Part shown: positions 29,436 to 37,200 of the stretch, piece after piece | Position numbering within the stretch: position 1 is the stretch's first letter | Layout: each line of letters begins with the position of its first letter | Assembly (NCBI GenBank): GCA_024641925.1 | Contig: JAHECB010000009.1 | Location: forward strand, 1 to 37,969 | DNA: 37,969 bases | Source: Betaproteobacteria bacterium | GTDB lineage: Bacteria > Pseudomonadota > Gammaproteobacteria > Burkholderiales > Burkholderiaceae_C | Direction of reading: 5' to 3' | Notes under the pieces: generated by a model | The model's database searches: none | Told to the model about the DNA's origin: nothing | Seen by the model: only the letters and a program-made list of their open reading frames with translations | Program-made: the position numbers and the translations under genes

Positions 29436-29463
29436 GCCCGCTCGAATGAGCGGGCTTTTTTTT
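29436..29463 (+). terminator. Intrinsic terminator between folE2 and flhD
   Basis: GCCCGCTC-GAAT-GAGCGGGC followed by eight T. Confidence 0.93.
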
Positions 29464-29604
29464 GCCCTGCTGTCTCGTTTGGAGCGCCAGAAGCGGTTTT
29501 TCGCCTTGGATTCGTGATGCGGATCACAAACGAGGGGGCGTGTAGGAATTTGCCTGACAAACCTGCTGGAAGAAGCGCGACTGAAGCGACGGAACTGGAC
29601 TGAT

Positions 29605-29624
29605 GGGCCGGCTCAATTCGGCCC
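29605..29624 (+). promoter_or_regulatory. Hairpin in the flhD leader
   Basis: GGGCCG-GCTCAATT-CGGCCC ~50 nt upstream of the flhD ATG. Confidence 0.45.
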
Positions 29625-29674
29625 TTTACAGTTTGTTTCATCGACTCACCCACCCCACCACCAAGGAAGCCGCC

Positions 29675-29998
29675 ATGACCTCAGAACAGATCCTCGCCGA
29701 AATTCGTGAAGCCAACCTGTCGTACCTGATGCTGGCCCAGAGCCTGATCCGGACCGACATGGAGCAAGCCCTGTTCCGCCTGGGCGTCAGCGAGGACACT
29801 GCCGCCCTGATTGGCGCACTGACCCCGGCGCAGATGATGAAGATCGCCACGGGCAACACCCTGCTGTGCCGCTTCCGCATGGACGACGACACCGTCTGGA
29901 ACCTGATCACCAGTCATGGCAAGGGCGCAGCCAACGACGGCATGTCGCGTCTGCACGCGTCCATCTTGCTGGCGGGTCGGCACCGCGAAGCGGCCTGA
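29675..29998 (+). CDS. flhD: Flagellar transcriptional master regulator subunit FlhD
   Basis: 'EQILAEIREANLSYLMLAQSLIRTDMEQALFRLGVSEDTAALIGALTPAQMMKIA...LCRFRMDD'; SD AAGGAAG. Confidence 0.96.
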   Translation: MTSEQILAEIREANLSYLMLAQSLIRTDMEQALFRLGVSEDTAALIGALTPAQMMKIATGNTLLCRFRMDDDTVWNLITSHGKGAANDGMSRLHASILLAGRHREAA

Positions 29999-30050
29999 CG
30001 CCGCACCGAAACGACTGAACCCCACCAAACAAGACCCGAGGAGTTAACAA

Positions 30051-30629
30051 ATGGCCCGCACCAAAAGCATCCTGACCGAAGCACGACAGATCGAACGGGC
30101 GGTGACGCTCATCAACCTGGGCGCGCGCCTGCAGGTGCTGGAAAGCGAAACCGATCTCAGCTATGAGCGTCTGTTGCGTCTTTACAAGGAGGTTGCGGGC
30201 CGCAGCCCCAGCAAGGGTCAGCTGCCGTTTTCCACCGACTGGTTCATGACCTGGCAGCCCAACATCCACGCCAGCCTGTTCCTGAACATGCACGAATACC
30301 TGAACAAGGTGGCCGCGATGGACGAGATCGACAACGTCATCAAGGCCTACCAGCTTTACCTCGAACACATGCAGTCGCAGGGGCTGGAGCCGCTGTTGAG
30401 CGTGACGCGCGCCTGGCGACTGGTCAAGTTCGTGGACAACGGCATGCTCACCATGACCGCTTGCAGCAAGTGCGGCGGCCACTTCGTGACACATCCCCAC
30501 GAAATAGCCCGCCACTACGTTTGTGGCCTGTGCAACCCGCCCGCACGGGCCGGCAAAGGCAAGTTGGCCGGAGCCTTGCAACTGGGGGCCACCCAGTTCG
30601 AACAGGCCCACGCCCTTCAGGCGCATTGA
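30051..30629 (+). CDS. flhC: Flagellar transcriptional master regulator subunit FlhC
   Basis: 'RQIERAVTLINLGARLQVLESETDLSYERLLRLYKEVAGRSPSKGQLPFSTDWFMTW', zinc-site 'CSKCGGHFV...CGLC'. Confidence 0.97.
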   Translation: MARTKSILTEARQIERAVTLINLGARLQVLESETDLSYERLLRLYKEVAGRSPSKGQLPFSTDWFMTWQPNIHASLFLNMHEYLNKVAAMDEIDNVIKAYQLYLEHMQSQGLEPLLSVTRAWRLVKFVDNGMLTMTACSKCGGHFVTHPHEIARHYVCGLCNPPARAGKGKLAGALQLGATQFEQAHALQAH

Positions 30630-30763
30630 CCTGGCGATGCCGGCCAAGGCCAAAACACCGGGTCGGGATGTTGAGCTGAGCAGCTTTGTCAGCTCGCCAA
30701 TAAATCACAGATGGCGGGCGATAGACCCCCAAGTCCGGGTTGGTCGCCACCGATAAACCTGTT

Positions 30764-30842
30764 GTCATTGCGTTTCATTGTTTGTCTCCTCCTGGCACAG
30801 TTCTCTGTGCTTTCCAACGGGTCCTTCGGGACCCGTTTTTTT
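30764..30842 (+). ncRNA. Candidate ~80-nt small RNA (or flhC 3'UTR-derived RNA) with CU-rich anti-SD stretch
   Basis: UCUCCUCCU at 30785-30793, hairpin GCACAG-TTCT-CTGTGC (30795-30810), UUCG-capped terminator ACGGGTCC-TTCG-GGACCCGT plus T-run; possible FliA-like ACCGATAA at 30749-30756. The 5' end is a guess. Confidence 0.4.
30817..30842 (+). terminator. Intrinsic terminator downstream of flhC
   Basis: ACGGGTCC-TTCG-GGACCCGT with cUUCGg tetraloop followed by a T-run to 30842. Confidence 0.92.
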
Positions 30843-30932
30843 GTGCGCCCTTGCCTTTGCGCCTGCGCTGCTTCAAGCGCAGCCTGCGCCAGTGCTGAAT
30901 CAGCCCGGCAGTGCGGCACCCATCACCCTCAT

Positions 30933-30960
30933 CTGAAAAGGCAGCCCGCGCAGGGCTGCT
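30933..30960 (-). terminator. Candidate intrinsic terminator of the lapD operon
   Basis: On the minus strand GCAGCCC-TGCGC-GGGCTGC followed by CTTTTCAG. Confidence 0.6.
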
Positions 30961-31028
30961 GATGGCCGTACGAGGCAGGTCGATCGCCCGGTGGATCGCC
31001 CGGCGGCTGGGCCGGCATCGGGTCAACA

Positions 31029-31049
31029 AGGCCTGCGCGGCGCAGGCCT
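31029..31049 (-). other. Perfect hairpin immediately 3' of the lapD stop
   Basis: AGGCCTGC-N5-GCAGGCCT. Confidence 0.6.
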
Positions 31050-31054
31050 CACGC

Positions 31055-33031
31055 TCAATAGGCCGAATGTGACGACGTCTCGTCGGCCCGGTCGGACGTG
31101 CTCGGGGCCAGTGCCGATGACATTTCCGGTTTGGCCAGTTGCCAGGACCGCATGGCCGAGCCGGTGGCGCCGTCAAAGCCCAGCTGCCACAACATGGCCA
31201 GGTCTTCGGCGTTGTCCACGCCTTCGGCCAAGGCCTTCAGGCCCAGCAGGCGAATCAGGCCGGCCAGGCTGAGTGCGTAAGCGCGCACACGGGTGTCTTG
31301 CGCCACGCCGCGCAGGTGACGGGCATCCACCTTCACGTAGTCCAGACCCAGGTCGCGCAGGCGGGCCAGCTGTTCGGGCGCGCCCCCGGCATGTTCGATG
31401 CCGATGTGCACACCATGACGCCGCCACTGCTGCGTGGCGTCCACGGCCGCCTGCCAGTCGCCGCGGTTACCGGTTTCAACCCATTCCACCCACAACAGCG
31501 CGGCCGCCCGAGGGCTGTTGGCCAGTCGGCTGTTGACGTCGTTGACAAAGCCTTCAGAAGCCAGCGAAGCCAGTTCAACGTTGACCGCCCGCGGTTTGCC
31601 GTCCTGGGCGATGGCTTGCAGGGCCAGCGAGATGGCGGTGACGTCCACCTGCGGCGACAGGCCACAACGCCGGGCCAGCGGCAACCACTTTGATGCCGGC
31701 TGGTATTGGCCGTCCGGGTCCAGCTGCAAGCGCAGCGGGCATTCCAGGTGGACGAGGTGGCCCCGCGCGTCGAGCACCGGGTATTCGCCGATGTGCGCGC
31801 GCTGTTCCACCAAGGCTGCGCTGATCTGGGCTTGCCAGGCCGACAGGTCCGACAGGGCCGAACCGGCCAACCCCGGCGGGGCAATGAAAACACCTTCGTT
31901 CAATGCCGCCTGGGCCAGACCGGGTGTGGCCATGGCCAAGGCGCTGTCGGCGTTGTCCGCCTGCAAGCCCGGACTCGCGGCCACACACACCTGTGCGCCC
32001 ACGTTCAGTGGGGCGACCGCCTCACGCACGGCACGCAGCAAGGCAGGTGCAATGTCGGCCGCCATGCCCGGCATCGGCAACACCAGTGCCAGATCGGGCC
32101 CGGCCAGGCGGCCCGCGAAGCTGTCGGGTTCGGAGCGTGCAAACCGCGCCAGCACGGCGCCGGCCAGGCGCAGCACGTTGTCTGCGGTTTCGCGGCCGTG
32201 TTGATCGTTGATCTGTTCCAGCGGGGAGACCCGGACCAACAACAGTCCCATCGCGTCGTGGTGCGACATTCGGCGGTCGACATGTTCTATGAACTGCTGA
32301 CGCAGGGGCAGGCCGGTCAGGTTGTCCAGCTGGGCCTGTCGCTGCAGGTAAGCCACTTGCTCGGCCTGACCGGCAAAGGTTTCGCGAAGGCGGCGCACGG
32401 TGGTGTTCATGCTGCGCGTCAGCGCCTGCAGTTCGGGCAGCCTGGGCAGGCGTGCTTCGACAAACTGCCCGCGCGCCAGCGCTTGCGCCTGCAGCACGGT
32501 GGCGTGCAGCGGACGCTGCCAGGCACGCAGCATCAGCGTGGTCAGACCGGCAGACAGCAAGGCCAGGCCTGCCAGCAGCGAGGCGCTTTGCACGGCTGCG
32601 GCCCACAGAGCTTCTTGTGCCCATGCGGTGTGCGCCGCCACCGACAAGGTGCCCACTTCGCGCCAGCCCGCGCTGACCAGGGCCGTGCCCGCAGCCACGT
32701 CCAGGGGCAGGAGCCGGGCAAACCAGGCCGGCGTGCGCGGTGCTGGCGTGGGCTGTTGCAGATCGACCAGTGCCTGGCCTTCACCCGACACCAGGCGTAT
32801 GGCGCGGTAGTGGCCCAGGTCGAACTGGGCGGTCACCACACTTTTCATCGCCACCAGGTCGGGCTGCTGGGACAGTGCCAGCGCCAGTGCCGCCGCGCCG
32901 TCGCGATTGCGCACGTCCTGCTGCTTGTGCAGCACGTCGCGCGCCGCGACGGTGTGAATGACCAGTGCGCCTCCCAGGGCCAGCATCAGCAGTCCGGCAA
33001 TGAAAAGCGCCATGCGCCGGGCGAGTGTCAT
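31055..33031 (-). CDS. lapD: LapD-type c-di-GMP receptor (degenerate GGDEF and EAL, inside-out signalling)
   Basis: N-terminal TM, ~120-aa periplasmic region, second TM, HAMP-like segment, then GGDEF-like domain with 'AGPDL' and EAL-like domain with 'LECPLR' and 'IEHAGG'; downstream of a LapG-type protease. Confidence 0.85.
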   Translation of the reverse strand: MTLARRMALFIAGLLMLALGGALVIHTVAARDVLHKQQDVRNRDGAAALALALSQQPDLVAMKSVVTAQFDLGHYRAIRLVSGEGQALVDLQQPTPAPRTPAWFARLLPLDVAAGTALVSAGWREVGTLSVAAHTAWAQEALWAAAVQSASLLAGLALLSAGLTTLMLRAWQRPLHATVLQAQALARGQFVEARLPRLPELQALTRSMNTTVRRLRETFAGQAEQVAYLQRQAQLDNLTGLPLRQQFIEHVDRRMSHHDAMGLLLVRVSPLEQINDQHGRETADNVLRLAGAVLARFARSEPDSFAGRLAGPDLALVLPMPGMAADIAPALLRAVREAVAPLNVGAQVCVAASPGLQADNADSALAMATPGLAQAALNEGVFIAPPGLAGSALSDLSAWQAQISAALVEQRAHIGEYPVLDARGHLVHLECPLRLQLDPDGQYQPASKWLPLARRCGLSPQVDVTAISLALQAIAQDGKPRAVNVELASLASEGFVNDVNSRLANSPRAAALLWVEWVETGNRGDWQAAVDATQQWRRHGVHIGIEHAGGAPEQLARLRDLGLDYVKVDARHLRGVAQDTRVRAYALSLAGLIRLLGLKALAEGVDNAEDLAMLWQLGFDGATGSAMRSWQLAKPEMSSALAPSTSDRADETSSHSAY

Positions 33032-33089
33032 GGCTGGCCTCTTGAATGCGGCTTCGCAGCGCGCGTTGAACGATGCAGTGTGTTGGTGT

Positions 33090-33758
33090 TCATTGGAGAA
33101 AGCCCTCGAGCTGGATTCGGCGCCAGGTCTCGCGCCAGCGCGACAACCGGGCCATGGGGTCGCCCGCGGTGGCTGACCCCACACCTTGCCACAGGCCTTC
33201 GCTGTTGAAGCTGAAGACGGGCGTCAGATCGCCCCTTTCCGAGGCAGGCAGCACGTCTGCACGCAGGTTGTCCAGAATCACCGGCTCCGCTGAGGGTGTA
33301 GCGTAGTAGGCCAGCACCATATGGGCCACCGGTTGTTGCTGGTCGGCCAGGCGCGCCCGCACATACACCAAGCGCAACCGGTTGCGTTGCATGCCCATGG
33401 CCAGCAGGCTGGTGTATTTGGCGATGACATAGTCTTCGCAGTCGCCTCGGCCCGCGGCCAGCGACTGCAGGGGGGTGGCCCAGTAGTCTTCCTGCCCCCA
33501 GACCTCGATGTCGGGGCGGAATTCGATGCGCAGATTGAAAAACTGGTTGACGGCCAGCAGGCGCGATGCGTCGTCCTGCGACTGGCCTTCGATGAGCAGG
33601 TTCTGCAGCGGTCCCAATGCGGCCAGTGCACCCGGTCCGGCACTTTGCGCGGCCGCGCGCATTTGCGACGTGTTCCAGGCCCAGGACGTTGTGCCGGCCA
33701 GCACGCTGGCCAGAAGCAAGGCCCATGCCCATGCGGCGCGAGCCAAGGTGCGCTGCAT
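33090..33758 (-). CDS. lapG: LapG-type periplasmic cysteine protease (bacterial transglutaminase-like, BTLCP)
   Basis: Signal peptide 'MQRTLARAAWAWALLLASVLAGTTSWAW', 'GRGDCEDYVIAKYTSLLAMG', 'HMVLAYY', 'VILDNL' (C-H-D). A GTG at 33827 is an alternative start, coupled to the upstream gene. Confidence 0.9.
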   Translation of the reverse strand: MQRTLARAAWAWALLLASVLAGTTSWAWNTSQMRAAAQSAGPGALAALGPLQNLLIEGQSQDDASRLLAVNQFFNLRIEFRPDIEVWGQEDYWATPLQSLAAGRGDCEDYVIAKYTSLLAMGMQRNRLRLVYVRARLADQQQPVAHMVLAYYATPSAEPVILDNLRADVLPASERGDLTPVFSFNSEGLWQGVGSATAGDPMARLSRWRETWRRIQLEGFLQ

Positions 33759-33826
33759 GCCAGTCAGCCGCGTGCTGCAGTGTGCCTGCACGCGCTGGGG
33801 CCGCTGATCCTGGCCTGAACACTGCA

Positions 33827-34189
33827 CTAGACAAAGTGGTTGAAGTCGTCCGGCCCCAGCAGGTCCAGCGCATGTTTGGGCCGGCGTTCGCGAAAGCTCT
33901 TGCGTGCAAACAGCTTGGTCTGGGCAATGTCCGGCAGGTCCGTGATGTTGATCAGGTTGCGCGAAGTCAGCGCGTCGATGACGTCTTCCAGCACGCGGAT
34001 GAAGTCGGCGTCCAGTCGACTGAAGGACTCCTCACCGTTGCTGGTGTCGGCGCCATCGCCTGCCGCTGAGTTCAAGCCCAGAAAAGCCTGCACCTCGGGG
34101 TCGTCAGCGTCGATGGCTTCCCCGACGCCGGGGTCGTGGCGGTGCAGGCTGGTGAGCTGGCCTTGGGCATTTCGAACGGCATACGGCAT
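33827..34189 (-). CDS. Conserved hypothetical protein of the adhesin/LapG/LapD locus
   Basis: 120 aa; 'MPYAVRNAQGQLTSLHRHD...DDPEVQAFLGL...LDADFIRVLEDVIDALTSRNLINITDLPDIAQTKLFARKSFRERR'; stop overlaps the GTG of the lapG frame. Confidence 0.8.
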   Translation of the reverse strand: MPYAVRNAQGQLTSLHRHDPGVGEAIDADDPEVQAFLGLNSAAGDGADTSNGEESFSRLDADFIRVLEDVIDALTSRNLINITDLPDIAQTKLFARKSFRERRPKHALDLLGPDDFNHFV

Positions 34190-34231
34190 ACGAACCTCGT
34201 TGCAACAGGTGTGTCGGTGTCGGCGCCGGCG

Positions 34232-37200
34232 TCAGAGACCGGCGTCAATCTTGTGGCGGTTGATCAGCTCTTGCAGCATCTGGCTTTCGCCTGCATCTGC
34301 GGCCATCGACAACGCGTCGGGCAGGTTCACGCCTTCCAGCACGATGCGCTGGTCTTCGGCCTGCGGCGTGAACTGGCCTTGCTCGAATCCGCCCTGGGTG
34401 CTGACATGCAGCACGGTGCTGCCGGGCTGTGACTGCGTGTCGATATCCAGGTACATCGCCAGCTTGTCGACGTCACCGCCGGCCATGGAGCCTCCCAGCA
34501 GGTCGCGCAGGTCCAGCACGTCACCACCTGCACCGGGCGCGGCCATGTTGAAGTCATGCACGGTGTCGATGGCCGGATGCCCCGGGCTGCCGGCGTCGGC
34601 CAGATCCCACTTGAACACATCCGACCCTGGGCCGCCCCAGAGCTGGTCGTTCCCGCCACCGCCGATCAGGATGTCGTTGCCGTTGCCTCCCTGCAGGTGG
34701 TCATCGCCCTGTCCGCCCGTCATCGCGTTTTCGGCATTGTTGTGGCTGCCGCTGTTGCCCGGCGCATTCTGGTCGCCGTTGCCCCAGCCATTGTTGCCAC
34801 CATGGTCGGGCACGTTGGGGTCGGGTGCCGGCTGCTGGCCGACCACAACACTGCCACTGCCGCCGGCCATGTCGCCGTCGTTGTCGACCAACGTGAAGGC
34901 GAAGGTCTGGTTGAACTGGGCTGGCGCATTGGCCGGTGCCTGGTAGCTGTAGCCGCCACCATCCATGTCGACAAAAAACCGGCCGCCGGCCTGGGTGACA
35001 ACACTCAGCGTCTGGGTGCTGGCGTCGAAGTGGAAGTCATGCGGTGCGCTGGCACTGACGCCGCCGTGGCCCTGGTTGGCCGTGGGGTCGTAGTTGAAGG
35101 TGACGCCGTCCACCGTGAAGCTGTGCACGTACCCACCGTCGGCACCCAAGGCGCCGTCGCCTGCGGCCGTGCCGAACAGCTTGCCGCAGGCCGTGCCGGT
35201 GGCCGTCTGCTGCAAGGCGCCCGAGAGGTCGGCAAAATTGCTGACCACCGTGGCCTGGGTATTGGTCATCGAGCGGCCGTCATAGGCTATCGGGTTCAGC
35301 GCTGCCGCGTCCTTGAGGTCGCCACCCATGCCTAGCGCAAAGCTGTTGACATGGTTCTGGTTCAGAAACTCGACCCAGATCTTTTCTTCGCCAGCCTGGA
35401 TGCCGATGTCCTTGGCGTCTGTATTGCTCTTGCCCGACAACGATTTGTAGTCGCCAGACGCCATGGTGGGTGCGCCGTCCGACAGAAAGTACGACACGTT
35501 CTGCGCGCCGTCGATCTTGCCGTGGGAACCGAACGCGGTGATGGCGTCGGCCAGCGCGTCGTCGTAGTTGGTGGAGCCTGACGCACAGAGCTTGGCCATC
35601 AGGGCCTTGGCCTGGGACACGCTGGTCCAGCAGTCGCCCATGGCCTTGCCTTCGCTGGAAAAACTCACCAGACGGACAGCCACGTCGCCTTGTTCGTCGT
35701 AGCGTTCCAGCAGTGTTTCGATGGACTTGATGGCGGCCTGCAGCCGCGTCATGCCCAGGCCAGGCGCGGCCTGGCCCATCGAGCCCGAGGTGTCCAGCAC
35801 CACCATCACGTTGGTGTTGATGGCTGACAGGCTGGCTGACGCATTGCCCACCTGCGGCGCGTCATCCTCGATGCTGACGGTGAGGGTGCCGGTGCCGGTG
35901 GCCTTGCCGTCGCTGGCGGCCACGCCGATGTCCAGCGTCTTCAGATTTTCACCGCCGCCTTGCGCGTGGTCCACCGGGGCCAGCAGCTTGAAGCTGTAGT
36001 TGCCCTGGTTGTCGATGCAGGCCGTGGCCACGACGTGCCCGCCAGCGCTGGCGGTGAGCATCTGTGTGCCCGAACCCTGCCAGGTCACGGCCACACCGCC
36101 GCTGCTGAGCGCGTCGGCGGGGGCCGTCAGCACCACGCTGTAGCGGTCGCCGTCAGCGTCGCTGATGGCCAGCTTGCCGCTGGCCGTGGTGGCGTTGGTG
36201 GTGTCGCTCGGTGCGCCCACGTTGTCAGCCAGTCCACCGGCCAGGCCTTCTTCGGACACGTGCAGGCTGGCACTGCCCACTGTGGGTGCGTGGTTGGCGG
36301 GTGGTGGCGGTGGCGGTGGCGGCTCTGCGGCCCCGGCGATCTGCACCTGGCCGTCGGCCGAGGCCGTGTCGCCGTCGTTGTCGATCAGCGCGTAGCTGAA
36401 GCGTTCAATGAACCCGGCTGGCGCGGTCGCGCTGGCGCGGTAGGTGTAGGCCCCGTCGTCCAGGTCCACGGTGAAGCGGCCTCCGGCCAGCGTGTCCACG
36501 GTCAGCGTATGGGTGGCACTGTCGTAGCTGAATGCGTGTTGGGCACTGGCGTCGATGGCGCCAGCGCCACCTCCTGCTGCAGGGTCGAAGGTGAAGGTCA
36601 CGCCGTCGACGCTGAAGCTGTGCACATGCCCGCCGTCTGCGCCCAGGGCACCGGCACCGGCTGCCAGCAAGTGACCACTGGCCATGGGCGCTGCGCTGTC
36701 GGTCATCGCCGCGGGCAGGTCCGAGAAGCTGCTGACTTTCACCGGGGTGATGGCTTGTCCTGCAACACCGTCGAAGGCGATGGGCAACAGTGCGGAAGCC
36801 GAACTGTCTGCGCCCACGGCGAAAGCCTGAGAAACCACGTGCTGGGCTTCAAGGAAAGCCACCCATTCACGCGCTTCTGCCGCCTGAATGCCCAGGTCCG
36901 ACTTGTTCGTGTTGTTGCTGCCCGTGAGGCTGTTGGAGTCGCCGGAGGCCGACGTGGGCACGCCGTCGGTGACAAAGTAGGACACGTTGGTGGCGCCGTC
37001 GATCTTGCCCGGCGAGCCGAATGCGGCCATGGCATCGGCCAGTGCGTCGTCGTAATTGGTGCTGCCGCCGGTCTGCAGGCTGGCCAGCATGGCCTTGGCC
37101 TGTGCCACCGTGGTCCAGGTTTCGCCTTGCGCCTTGCCGTTGCCGGAGAAGGTCACCAGGCGCACCGCCACATCGCCCTGCTCGTCGTAACGGTCGAGCA

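Noticed and set aside
31706-33208. 500-aa + strand ORF antisense to lapD
   Set aside because: Composition artefact (Gln/Arg/His-rich); lapD on the minus strand has coherent domains.
34620-34730. Short periodic GC-rich repeats possibly resembling a CRISPR or minisatellite
   Set aside because: They encode RTX Ca2+-binding nonapeptides (GGxGxDxLx); no identical direct repeats with unique spacers.
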